A DNA stretch of 64,000 bases from Yamagishiella unicocca (Eukaryota > Chlorophyta > Chlorophyceae > Chlamydomonadales > Volvocaceae). Position 1 is the stretch's first letter. Every line of letters begins with the position of its first letter. The stretch is from positions 1 to 64,000 of the forward strand of contig BDSL01000174.1 in assembly GCA_003116995.1 (NCBI GenBank), read 5' to 3'. The translations under genes were made by a program, and so were the position numbers. A model generated the notes under the pieces. It ran no database searches and was not told the DNA's origin. It was given only the letters and a program-made list of their open reading frames with translations. Positions 36,601 through 48,700 of this stretch are shown piece after piece.

Positions 36601-36821
36601 GGGTGCGGCGGCGAGGAGCCGGGAAGCACACGACCATGAGCGATTGAATCGATGAGTCCATCCACACATGCGGCACCGTGCGTGGGTGTTACTTGGGTGT
36701 CTTTGGTGCTGTGGCGCCTGGTCGTATTAGGGCTTGCATACCTGCATCGTTGCGTTGCCAGGTAGACGTTTCAGTGCGAGAAGGCCTGCTGGCTTCACGT
36801 GGTGAGGCGGGAGCAGCAGAA

Positions 36822-36826
36822 TGTAA
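36822..36826 (+). terminator. candidate TGTAA poly(A) signal of the SAC phosphatase
   Basis: The first TGTAA noticed downstream of the stop, about 365 nt away. Confidence 0.45.
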
Positions 36827-39324
36827 AGTAACCCACCCGGATCCATCGGTTTGTCGGCCGTGGATTCGCGGATTCTCTTATAACCCACCCGGATCCATTC
36901 CGGATCCATTCCGTGCCGCTTGATGTGCCGCCGAAAACGGGCATCCGTGCGGATCACGTGTTCACAACAGCAGGGCGAGGGGAGCGCGACGTGGCGGATG
37001 CATCGCACACGACACTCGGCAGCGGCAGGGAAAGTGACACTGCGTTCTAGGACAGCGCGGCTGAGCGCCTAGCCATGGTGGTGAGGCGGCAAAGCTGTGC
37101 GGGGCTGAGCCACCATGGACGCCGGGACGACGACAAGAGGGTGCGCGTTTTGGTTGCATGCGAGCTGCAGGGCTGCGCGCTGCTGCGTTTGGCCCTGCTG
37201 GTTGCGGGCGAGACACATAACCCTGGTTGCCAGCTTGCCGTTGTCCGCAGCAGCACCCCATTCGCTCCGCCTAGACAGCAGCCGGGGTCCCTCGAGGATG
37301 CATCGAGGCGCCGTCAAACACGCCTGGGACAGCTTTATTCGCTCCGCAGGTCCAATGTGAATGCCGTTGAAAAAAACGGAATGCAAGCCTAAATCAATCA
37401 GCCCGTGTCGGGCCCGATGAGGGTTCAGATCGTGTCGATGTTCCTCAACCGCTGACACCCAGAAGCCGTAGTAGCGCTAACGATTACAGTAGCGGTAGTA
37501 TCAGAGCAGGTAGAGCCATCGAGCACATCGCCTTCGCGCATACATTGCGACGAACGGGTTTGAGAGCTACAGTTCGCCTTTACCACCTGTCAGACTGCTG
37601 CACGGGCCCTCAAGAGGCTGCTCAGGCCATCGCGCTGCACACACACACACGCGCACACATACATGCCGCGATGTAAAAAGGCCTATGTCAGCCAGCATGA
37701 CGCCAGCCGCTTTATTTCGGCGGCGGCAAGGTGAACCTTGGGGCGCCATGAGGGGGCGGGACGCATCGCCCGAGCCTGGCATGGCGGTCCGCAACACCCT
37801 GTGCAGCTGCTCGTCACCCCCACGCGCCTCCAACTCTCTCTTGTACGGCGCAGTGCGACAAGCACAGTACGACACTAACATGCCCAAATCGCTGTAACAG
37901 CGCCGGGGCCAGCTACCCGCGATAGCCCCGCGCGCCCATCCACTGAGGGGGTCGCTCAGGAGTCACCAATGTACGACAAAACACGCACAGCAGCGCCGAC
38001 GTACGGCACAACGCCTACAGACAGCCATTTACGCATTATACCAGCGGCGCCAGTGCACGAGGGCGCATCATTGCAGGAAGCAGATCCGGACGGGCGGCCG
38101 GTCCGCGCCAGGGAAGAGGGATGCAACGTAAACAATTCAGGGCGGGTTAGGAACTCTCCGGCGCCCGTCTGCTGGTGTCGCCGTGTACACATCAGGTACC
38201 CGTACATCACGTAAGGCCCTCTTTATTTTCGCGCAATCAACCCCACGGCCCGGTATACTCAGGCGTCAAGCAGGGTCCAGGAACTCCCTCTGTCTCTCCT
38301 TCGCACACAACCACACTTCGAGCTCGTGTGGAGCTGGTTTGGGACCCGAGTGGCCTCTTGTCGCATCCCTTCCTTCCATCATCCCTGCCTTGGTGTTAAT
38401 ATTGACACGCATCAGGCAGCACGTTCAAAAAGACGCGAGAGACCAGGCGCCGCACCACGGGTGGTAGCGCGGGTGAGACCAGCACACAAGACGCAACAGC
38501 TGGCGAACTTGAAACCCCAACCCCCCCAATTTTCCGCACGCGCGACTGGCCGTAAGCGACATGGATTGGCTGCGTTGGCAGCTGAGAGGCACAAATTAAT
38601 GTTCGCGTTCGCCTTGCCGCAACATACATATCGCGGCAGCCAGCCAGCCACACACAATACCGGTAGTAACACGCACCGTTTCATACGCACGCAGACACCA
38701 CACAGGCGCTCGACGGAACGGGTCACGGCCGCTGCATCGCCACTTTCACGATGACTCTGGCGCCTCTAGAGAACAAAGTACACCCACGCACACGTCCGAA
38801 GCTTGCGCTGAAAACTGCAGGCACCGACTGCCGGCGTGCAGCGGCTCACGCGGCTGGGTCGCGAGTTGCCGAGGGCCCCAGCAGGTCCTGCCGCCGGTGC
38901 CCCCTAAGAAACGAGCGGAGACAACCCGAGCGGGAACGATAAAATCCACCCATCCTCCCATCCATTCATCCATCCATCAATCAATCCATGACCTAAGCAG
39001 TAAATATGATATATAAGCAGCATTTAGCGGCCTGGCTGAGGAGGGTCCTCGACGTAAACCGCCCGCCCCGCCCCATCTGCTATCCCCCGCAGAGGTCCGT
39101 TATTTGTCAGGCACCCGCTGAGCCCGCGAGGGGTCCCGGCCTCAGAGAGTCAGGACGGGGCGGCGGGTGGGGGCGGGTGGGGGATACCATGTCCGCGGAT
39201 GGCGGGATTGGCGATAGCGGCAGCGGCACTGGTATCCCCCCTCCCCCCCCCTTCCCCCCCCCTCCCCCTCTCCCCCGCGCAACCGGTTCTTACGCCACCC
39301 CCTCCCTGCACCTGTACCCCCTCC
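36827..39324. other. intergenic, 3' ends of two convergent genes
   Basis: Contains two GGATCCATTCCG units and a family C copy at 36853-36887 (GCGGATTCTCTTATAACC). A degenerate minus-strand family D copy lies near 37495-37520 and a short CA/GC microsatellite near 37636. A minus-strand frame at 37830-37690 (YKRELEARGGDEQLHRVLRT) looks protein-like but stands alone. No further gene supported. Confidence 0.45.
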
Positions 39325-40169
39325 TCACCGCACCAGCCGCGACCCCACGCCGGCGCCACCAGCCCGCCCGCCGTCGCGCTCCGACCCGTGGGTCACCAAC
39401 TCGCCCTGGCAAGCGGTCCGCTGAGTCCCCGGCGCCCTGCTGGCCCCGGTATCCCTTTTCCGCATCGTGCCGGCCGCCGCCGCCGGCGGTGCCGCCGCCG
39501 CCGCCGCCGCTGCTGCTGCTGCTCGCGTAACCCCGAGCACCGCAGCCGCTGCTCCTGCGTCCGCGGAGGAGGGCGCAGGCGGGGAGTTCCTGGATCCCGG
39601 ATCCAGATCCGACATCGTGGACTGCAGCGTCGACGTCGCATCGCCGGTGAACGACGACGCGGGCGAGCGCTGCCGGCTGCTGTTGACGCCCACCGCGCTT
39701 GAGGTGGGGGTGGTTACGCCGGAGGAGGGGTACGAGGAGCGGGCTGACGGCATGGGCGGCAGCGGCGGCATTGGCGGCAGCGCGGGCAGCGCAAGGGGTA
39801 GTAGCCGAGTGACGCCCGAGCCAGCGGAGAAGGAGCTGCCGGGCGGAGACGTCGACGGTGGCGACGTCGAGACGGGCTTGGGGAGCGACGGCGACGGCGG
39901 CGGCGGCGCCAGGCCGCCTCTTCTGGCGGCGTCGGTGACGCTTGCGGGGAGCTCTTGCGCGCTGCTGGCGGGGCGGGAGAGGCGGCCGCCGGTGAAGGGG
40001 CACTGAGGGCCCCGGGCGGAGGCGGAGGGAACGCGGCCGCCGGCGCCGGGCGGACCGGCGGGCGAGGCGGGGGGTGCGGCGGGGGCCTCAGCTGCAGCTG
40101 GCGGCTGCTCGGACCGGCCAGTCTGGCCTCCTGCGGCCGGCTGCTGCGGCCCCTCCAGCTGCAGCAGCA

Positions 40170-40202
<33 letters not shown>

Positions 40203-42838
40203 GTTGCTTCACTCGGCTCTCCAGAGCCCACCTCGAGATGTCGTCGGCGTCACGCGGCAGCGGAGTGAAGGCCAGCTCCTGGGAGGGTTATGCGTTGGTC
40301 AGTGCAGCGGCTAGGGCAACAGCAGCAGCAGCAGCCTCCTGCAGCACGCCAAGCGGGACTGTGCGCCCCTTCTCATCACAATCCAACTCCTATTTTCCTA
40401 GCCCCCGACCCGCACGCGGTCGCGGCGGCCCCGCCCTTCCCCCCTCGGGCGTGCAGCCGCGGGCGGCGCTGCGTTGCGCACACGGAGAAAAACACACACG
40501 CGGTGCCCACCCCGCCCGCCCGCCCGTCCGCCGCCCCCTTTCTCACCTTGTATGGCCGGATCTTGGCCATCGCCTCCTTCATTAGCGCCTGCAGCACAGG
40601 ACGACGCAGAGATAACGTAAAACCACCGCCAGCCGCCATCCTTCCACCGACTGCATCCTTGCCGTACCGCACCATCAGCACATTTGCGGGTGCCTGTCTC
40701 ACCTCCGCACCCCCTGTGCCCTCTAGAGTACGACGCGCAGTGCAATTCCCAAACCCCGAACCCCGAACCCCGAACCCCGCGCTCCCGAACCCCGAACCCC
40801 GCGCTCCCGAACCCCGAACCCCGCGCTCCCAAAACCCGAACCCCGCGCTCCCAAAGCCCGAACCCCAACCCCCGCGCTCCCAAACCCTAACGCCCCCCGC
40901 CGCACCTCCGACAGGCCCAGGTCCTTCATGGCCTCCTCGAAGTGGGTCAGCCCCAGATCGAAGTCCTCGGGACTGAAGCCGTGCTGCTTGATGATGCGGA
41001 GGTGCGCGGTGCGCATGTGCCTGCTGGTGAAGGCCTGGTCGGTGGGGCTGAAGAGCCAGGTCATGAAGGAGGACTGCGCCGGAGTGGAGGGGAGAGAGCG
41101 AGGGAGGTGGCGAGAAGATCCGGTTACATGACACAGGAAACGGAGGGGCAGGGCGTGAGGGGGGAGAGAGGGAGAGAGGGGGAGGGCTACATCGACGGGC
41201 GGGGTAGGGCGGGGAGATGGCGGGGGCGGTGGTGAACATGTGGGCAGGCGACAGGAGCAGCAGGCAGGCGGGTTGGGTGGTGGGTATTGGCGGTGAGCTG
41301 ACAGATACCGGGTAGCCTTGGCGGCCGCATACATCGGCTTCTGTGGCCATCGTGTGCACAGCCGCACCCCCCCCCGCCCGCCCAACGTTCCCAATGCCGT
41401 GTAAACGGGTATTGGAATCGCCTGGTATCCATCCACCCGTGGCCCATTTTCAGCTCCAGGGAAGGTGGTGCCAGTCGCCCTGGCTCTCCCTCCCCTCCCA
41501 CTGCATGCTGTGCGGCGGAGGTCTCAACAGCCCCGACACGGGGGATACCCCCGCTCCCCTGCCCCCCACCCCCACCCCATGAACCCCATCCCCCCACCCC
41601 CACCCCCACCCCCACCCGCCACATCCGGCCGTCGGCCGCGGATTCGCGGATTCTCTTATAACCCCCCCCTCCCTATCGCCCAGGCCCTATCCCCCAGACC
41701 CTATCTCCCAGACCCTATTCCCAGGCCCCACTCCTCCGCCGCACCTGCTTAGCCCGCAGCGACACGATGTCGGTGCCCTGAAGGAACACCGCCAGCTGGG
41801 GATGAGGCCGGGGGAGCGGGGGAGGGAAGAAGCCCGTGAACGCAACAATGCATGGTGGCAGAGCCGGGGGCAGGGCGGCAGCCCAAGGCGAGAGGCGGAG
41901 CGGGCGGTCACCACTTGTGCATAGGTCCCCACTGCGCTGAGCTGCCAGACACCGCCAAGCAAAGCTGGGCTGCTTGCTTGCTGGGAGAGGCATGCCGGTG
42001 GTCCTGGGGGACCAAGGCTCCACGCTTAACTTGTCAGTTCGGTCTAAATCCCTTCAGCACGTACCCGTTTGTCGGCATATAGCTTGAGGCAGAAGGCCTC
42101 CACCACCCGCTTGACCATGTCCGCGCCGCCCACGCGATCGAGTAGCGTGCCCGTGGACGGAGCAGAGCGCTGCGGGCAGGAGGGAGGTAGTGAGCCACAA
42201 GGCGGCAAATTCACGGTGGGTCTTAGTCATCGGGGCAGGGTACCTGGAAGCTAACGCTGACAGCCGAGCGGGCGTCGGAGTGTTGAGGAAAATACGAGTA
42301 TTACCAATTACCAAGCAGACGGCAGGTGGATGCGGAGAGCCTCTAAAGTAGCTTCCGGAGAGCTGCGTATGGATTTGGCCAATTTTGCGCAATGTCCATC
42401 AGCTATTACGCGACCGTGAGAATTCAATTTGATCGTAGTATTCAATGCCAAAAATGACCGGCTGGTGAAGATTGCGCCACGGGCGTCGGCAGCAGGCAAG
42501 GCGCACCTGAACAACGCACGACGCTTTGATCTCCTCTTGAGCCTTCTCCCACGCCGCAAAGCCGCGTACAGCACCCAGTACCTCATCCTGCCAGAAGGCA
42601 TCACGAAACATGCTTGTTGCAAAAAAACCCGACACGAGGATATAGGCCATTGTATCATACGGCTGAGCGTTTGCTCCAGCACAGCGCTTACAATAAAAAT
42701 ATGCGAATCGTGCAGTAACACTATGGCCTGTCTGCTGTCGCAATGTGCTTAAAAGATGAACGGTTCCGTCGACATGTCCGCCCATACCTTCGTTGCCAAC
42801 ATTTGCCACGCCTCCGACTGACTCCAATTGTTCCCCAT
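39325..42838 (-). CDS. truncated (2/2) haemoglobin with long C-terminal tail
   Basis: Seven exons join in frame (1452 nt, 483 aa): 42838-42788, 42587-42507, 42169-42065, 41795-41745, 41073-40906, 40588-40547, 40278-39325. The start reads MGNNWSQS, an N-myristoylation consensus (MG-x-x-x-S). The globin domain spans about 52-166: LLDRVGGADMVKRVVEAF opens it, then GTDIVSLRAKQSSFMTW with Gln96 at the likely E7 position, and RHMRTAH with His120 as the likely proximal haem ligand. The usual B10 Tyr appears to be Cys71. Chlamydomonas has several such genes (THB family) linked to NO and nitrate signalling; which one this matches is unknown. The last 317 residues open with ELAFTPLPRDADDISRWALE, then poly-Gln, then Pro/Ser/Ala-rich disordered sequence to a TAG stop. 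The first two exons rest on splice phase only. Confidence 0.8.
40745..40892. repeat. ~23-bp tandem repeat (CGAACCCCGCGCTCC)
   Basis: Six or so imperfect copies in the globin-gene intron between 40906 and 40588, adjacent to the donor on the minus strand. Confidence 0.85.
41110..41136 (+). repeat. intronic repeat family A, antisense copy near acceptor
   Basis: GCGAGAAGATCCGGTTACAT then GACACAGG. It is antisense to the globin gene and 36 nt upstream of its acceptor at 41074. Confidence 0.75.
41630..41665 (-). repeat. intronic repeat family C, sense near donor
   Basis: The plus strand reads GTCGGCCGCGGATTCGCGG then ATTCTCTTATAACC. It sits about 80 nt after the globin donor at 41745 and matches 36853-36887 almost exactly. 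Confidence 0.7.
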
Positions 42839-45741
42839 TATAATAAAGCAGAATTAAAGCTCGAGTGGTTGCAAGACGAGAGGGCCAAAACCCATTTAGC
42901 GCAGGTTTTAGCTTTACGCTACACTGGTACCTATAAGTAAAAGAAGGATGTCGCGGCAAGTAAGCAGCGTGAAGGTGCATATGTAAGCAAGTGGCGGCCT
43001 TGCTTGGTAGTACACGCCTGCGGTGCTTGTACTACGGTTACTTGACGATCAATCGTACATGCAGCAAGTTACCACTTACCAGTACTTACAGCGGTAGATT
43101 CTGTCATGAAAGGACGTCATAAGATCGCATTGGCATCATCAAAGTTTAATTTGTTCGCCCCTTGGCGGTGGGGCCGCTTGCAAGTTGATACCGGTACTTG
43201 ATAGGCTTGTTACCCAATTTGCAGGTATAAGCATGTGTGCCTTCTTTCGTAAGGAGTCCAAACAAAATTCTCATATGTCTGGCTCAAACCTGGGTAGCAC
43301 CCGCACAGCCGCTCGGCGGTCGGGGACTCGGTGGTCACGCGGGACAGACCGGGACGGAGGGCTGCAGGGCCCTCAGCAGGGCCACGCAAGTAGTGATAAC
43401 TGTTACAATGGGCCCCAGACCATAAGATAGAGCCATCGGGCGCATCGCAGGTGATGCAGCGCCAGCGCCAACACGAATCCCCTCCGTGAATTGAAGCAGC
43501 CCAACCGCGGTCCTTGGGATATGCTGGGATATGTGCGCTGCCGTGATAAGATACATGATTGACAACACAGTATGGGATTCCTGTTTAGAAGGGAGTAAGC
43601 GCCAGTTTTGTTGAGGTGCCGTGAGTTGTCGTACAAGTTGCGTCCGGGACTCAAGGCGATGCGTGCACTTTGCCCCCCAGTCTCAGCCACACTCGTCAAT
43701 GTCCGGCGATGTGCGCGATGGTCCTGCCTTTTGTTCTGGAACCCACTGCAACGTGCACTACTGCTCGTCCTCCTCGCGTAAATGCAAGTAGAGTGATCAG
43801 TCAGGGGTCCTCGGTGTACAGTAGTAGGCCCGACCCGTGGGGTGTCTAGGGCGAGAGCTGCAAGACCACAGCAGCCGACAAGGAAAGAGCACAGGAGAGC
43901 ACTCCAAGATCCCGCCACCCTGTGCAGTGATGAGTACGAGGAATCCCCCGAGCCGGTAGTGTGTCGTGGTAGCCCAACGCCGCAGCGCAACCCCTCACAT
44001 GTCCGGGACCCTAACTTCACCACCACTCGCTGAATGGCGCGATCCTGTAGATAGGGGGCGACACAATCGCTCCTATTCGCCAGCAAGTTTCTGGCCTCCG
44101 TCTCCTAACCCATGTAAACGGGTCTCCTCGCCACCCCACGCCCCGACAACTTAAAAGCTGCAGCAGCCCGACCTCCAGAGTGCAAACTAACGGTCGAGCT
44201 GCGCGACCACACATGCACGCTGTTGCACGCCCCGCGGAGCCCGCACAAACGACACTTGCGCTGCCTCAGGGCTATTGGCTGGTGTCGCGGTGGTTTCATT
44301 TGCTTTTGTTACGGTGCGGTTGGGTTTCTGTCTCTTATGTCTCCTTCAGTGTCAGGCGGTGTGCCCGATGGCCTCCTTTTGGTCTGGAACCTACTGAAGC
44401 GTGTACTGCTACTTGCGCTCGGGCCAGTCGCCCAAGCCACCTACCGACAAGGGCAGCAAGTTGGTCCACCGCCGCCTGAGCCACTGGACTACTCCACTCT
44501 TGGAATGATGCTGCGGCCTTGGGCAGGAGCCCCCTGGCGCTGCACCCTTGACACCGCATCCATCTGGATACCCGAGCATATAGACAACACACATGGTTCC
44601 ACCTCTTGGTCTGGAACCCACTGTAACCGTTACAACAAAAACCCATGGCATCATGAGGCCAAACTCCTCCATTCACTTCAGCGGGGTGGAGCGTCAGACA
44701 TTGGCCACATCATGGGCGGGGTACGTACGATACTTGGATGGGGCTACATTGGGATGGCAAGTGGGGTCGGGAGCTGTGTTCGGGCAGGGAGGCAGAAAGC
44801 GGGAGGGGCTGGTGCTCCACTGATGTGGCTGGTATTTTTTGTTGAGGTCGCAGGCCTCGCAGGCAGGCTCGCACGTTGTGGGGTACGGCCTACCTGCACC
44901 AGCTTGCGCATGCCGCACCACGCATGGCCCAGCTGCAGCACCGAACGCGAGTGTAACCCTGACTCCTGGGGTGGCCTAACTGACTACGGTATGAGTTGTG
45001 CTGGCTACGCCGCGACACGCTGCTGGCCGGGAAGAGGCAGGGCAGACAGTGCTGGTAATGGCTGGAAATATTCGTTAATTTACTTTTGGGGGGACTGCCG
45101 GTGGACACCACTCCCAGTGCAAAAGCTGAGCGCCATCCCGGCTACATATACCCACGCATGGCATGTAACCCACCGCGTGGCTGCACACTTTCGCCCTCGA
45201 GCTCTCGACAGATACTTTCCTGCAGCGCTCCACCGAAAAATGCAGCCAGACAATTTCCCCAGAAGTATGCGGCAGCTCTGAGAGGGGCTGGAATGCGCAA
45301 GGCGATAGGAACGTTCCCAGTTGCGGCAGGCCTATACCTAGTCCTCTTAGGCATGTTTGCGATGCCTTGAAAGGCGTGTGAAATCACAATAGTTAACAGC
45401 AACATGATAATTGACGTAGCAAGCCGAGGAATAGTAAGTAACACTCTTATGAAAAGACACCATCCTGCCAGTTAGCGATGACAACAGAAGCGTCATTGTC
45501 CATATTGTTTTACTTCACACACACACCACTTCACACACACCGATTGTAGAAATGTGCTTTTGAGTGGCAGGTAAGTCAAAGCGTGCACCCGTACGACAAG
45601 TCGTGAGGACCCGGCATGGGCGTGAGGCGCGTGAGGACCTCTTCAGCCGCTGGCATCATAATCCTTGTCGCATCGCTAATTTTCAAAGTGCGTTTTACAA
45701 AGCCCGGTCGCTTTCCAGTAACTAGGTTTACAAGCGCAGAG
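42839..45741. other. intergenic, divergent promoters and repeat fragments
   Basis: Lies between the 5' ends of the globin (minus) and PurH (plus) genes. It contains several family D copies (about 43398-43450 minus; 43690-43765, 44335-44400 and 44588-44645 plus) and a family-A-like antisense copy at 44110-44140. No transposase or reverse-transcriptase motif was seen. An in-frame ATG at 45616 could extend PurH by 42 residues. Confidence 0.5.
44335..44645 (+). repeat. dispersed repeat family D, two copies
   Basis: First copy TCCTTCAGTGTCAGGCGGTG to TTTGGTCTGGAACC (44338-44400). A second, shorter copy from GGTTCCACCTCTTGGTCTGG ends in CCGTTACAAC (44595-44635). Confidence 0.7.
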
Positions 45742-48700
45742 ATGGCGTGCATTCAGCGTGTCTCCAAGTCGGTCGCTGTCCGTGGCGAACAACAGGTGTC
45801 AGCCGCTGCCGCGGTTCAGCCTCGTGTTTCTGCAAGGCCTCTCCTGGCCGGCCGCCCGTCTGTCGCGGACGTGTCGCCGCTGCTGTTCGTCGGGTGAGTC
45901 GCCGCCGCACGCCGGCACGCCGACACGCTTGCTCTAACGCTCCCCGCCCATCTCCGCAGCCGTGCCGCGCGCCAGCAGCTGAAGGCCACCGCTGCCCCGC
46001 CTGCTCCGGCGTCTAGTTCAATGTCGAGCAAGGGTGAGGAATAACTTTGCAAAACAGACGGCCCCTCGGTCGCGGCATGACAATCCATTTAATGTGTCGC
46101 AGCCGTCACGGGCAGGCCTCGGGCTCTTATTTCGCTTTCTGATAAGACCAACTTGGACATGCTTGTCAAGGTAGGTGGTCATGAGTCTCGCGTTTACGTG
46201 GCTCCCGCAGCAATGCGAAATTCGTGACCGCGCAGGGTCTGGCGGAGCTGGGCATTGATATTGTGTCGACTGGTGGCACTGCTACGGCAATCCAGAGCTC
46301 GGGGGTGCCTTGCTCCAAGGTGGAGGACGTCACCGGCTTCCCGGAGATGCTGGACGGTGAGTCGCTCCGATAGCGCTATCGCGTCGCTGAACTTCGACCT
46401 CGCATCCATTGGAATTATGTGCAGCTCTTCCACTAAATTGTGGAAGTGTGAGCAACCTAACTCCAGCCCCGCCACCCATCCCAGCACCAACCGCTCTCCC
46501 GCGACCCCCAGCTCCGCACCGTTGGGACCAACACCTGCCCTGTCCAGCCCTGCGATCCTCTCGCACACAACATGACGCACCGCAACCCAACGTGGAATGA
46601 AAAAAGATAAATGGCGCCACAGCGCCACGCCACTAGTTCCCCCCTCCCACCCACCCCCTCCCCAACCTTACACCTGCTCCCCTCCCCCCTCCCTGGACCC
46701 CCGCTCCGCGCCCAGGCCGCGTCAAGACGCTGCACCCTGCCGTACACGGCGGCATCCTGGCCATCCGCGACAAGCCGGACCACATGGCCGCCATTGCCAA
46801 GCACAACATCGGCACCATCGACCTGGTGGGTGGCGTAATAACCGGTTACACGACATACAGGACATCGACCCGGTGGGGTGGCGGCATTGGGCGTTTGGCA
46901 TTGGGCCAGGGAGGGCGAGGTGTAGGTGGCTGCAGCTGGTGGGTTGGTGCGTGCCCGAATGGCGCATGCGGATTGCTCCTGTCTCTTCAGCCTCCCACGC
47001 ACCCACCGTGCGGTCGCCTCAAACCGGGAACAGGCGCCGTGGCACCTGGTACCAGACTCGCAACGCCGCCTAGCACACTGCCGCTATGCCTTGCCGCTTC
47101 TGCGGCTTGCTCCCGCCTGCTACTTGCCGCTGCGGCTTGCCCCCGCCTGCTACTTGCCGTGAACTACTGTCGCTGACTGCAACCGCGTCAACCGGCTGCT
47201 GCCGCTACTGCCGGCCAGGTGGTGGTGAACCTGTACCCGTTCCGCAAGACCGTCACCGCGGACCCCGCCCCCGCCTTCGAGGTGGGCGTGGAGAACATCG
47301 ACATCGGCGGTCCCGCCATGATCCGCGCGGCCGCCAAGAACATGGCGCACGTGGCTGTGGTGGTGGACCCCGCCGACTACCCGGAGCTGCTGGAGAAGCT
47401 GCGCCAGGGGTCAGGCAGCGAGGAGTTCGCGGAGTTCCGCAAGAAGCTGGCGTGGAAGGCGTTCCAGGTGGGGTTTGAGGAAGACCCGTTCCAGGTGGGG
47501 GGAAAGTGCGAGGAAGACCCGTGGATGCGAGACAAATTAATACGAACAGGGAGGGTTTCGAGGAAGATCGGGGTAAACGACATAGGGAACGAAGGGCGGG
47601 AATGAGCTGTGGGTGGAGCGGGGATTGGGGGACGTACATGTGCGGGGGCGGACGTCAAGGGGGAGCGGCAGGGGGAGGGCAGGGCAATGGGAGCAAGGTG
47701 TTAGTGCTAATGTGGGCCGTCCGACGGATCAAGTGATTTCCTTTCCGAGGTTTAGAGGACTGGTCGCTGGCCCACCCAACAGCGATCGCGTCCGTGGAAT
47801 GAGCGCACCCGCCTGGCACTGGCTCATCGACTGAACGCCGCTGCCCTGCCGCCGCCCCTGCTGCCCTCGTACGTACGTGCGTACGACAGCACTGCTCGTC
47901 GTACGACGCCCAGGTGTCCGAGTGGCTGTGGAGCCAAGTGGGCTCGGGCCCCGCTCCCCAGATGACGGTGCCGCTGCAGCTGTCTCAAACCCTGCGCTAC
48001 GGAGAGAACCCGCACCAGGTGAGCCAGGGGCCAGCCCGGGAACCACACACCAGCACAGGCGGGGGGGTTCGAGGGAGACCCGTGGACAGGCGGGGGGGGG
48101 GGCGCGAGAACACGGGGAGGGGAGGAGGGGTCGTACGATCAGAGCACTCCAGGGTGGGGCGTTACCGGGGGGCAACAGCGGTTTGCCGGATGTGAAGAGG
48201 TAAAACAGTGCCGTCCGGCCGCAAGAAGGCGACAGCGGGGGGCGATGCATTGTACTTTGGGTGCCTCGGGGGGGGGGGGGGATGAGGGGCTGGGGCCAGA
48301 GGGCTCGGGGGGGGAGTGATACGGGGGGCGGTGAGGGGCTGGGGCCAGAGGTTTTGGGGGCCAGAGCGAGGTGCAGAATGAGTCAGTGCCTAGCTTGATG
48401 GGCCGAGGGGGGCGGAGGGGCAGGGGGGGGGGAGGCCTGGGCGGGGCATGTTACCCCAGGCTTCGGTGGGGAGGGGTTGGCCGGCAGCCGTGTGTTTTGT
48501 GCTGGTGGTGGTGGTGGTGCGGGAGCTGGGGCGGGGGCCTTGGCGGGTAGGTGGTGGGTTGCTCCGCCCCCCCTAACCCCATGTCCCCAGCTGCATCTCG
48601 TTGCGCCAGGAGGGGTGGCGAAACCCACTTCGCTACTCGGCCGTGCAGCTGTGCTTCCGGCCCGTGTTTTGCTACGTGTTTTAGTAGCTGGCTAGGGGGA

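Noticed and set aside
43200..45560. Autonomous transposon suggested by clustered family D repeats
   Set aside because: No transposase, integrase or reverse-transcriptase motif was found in any frame; only short repeat fragments are visible.
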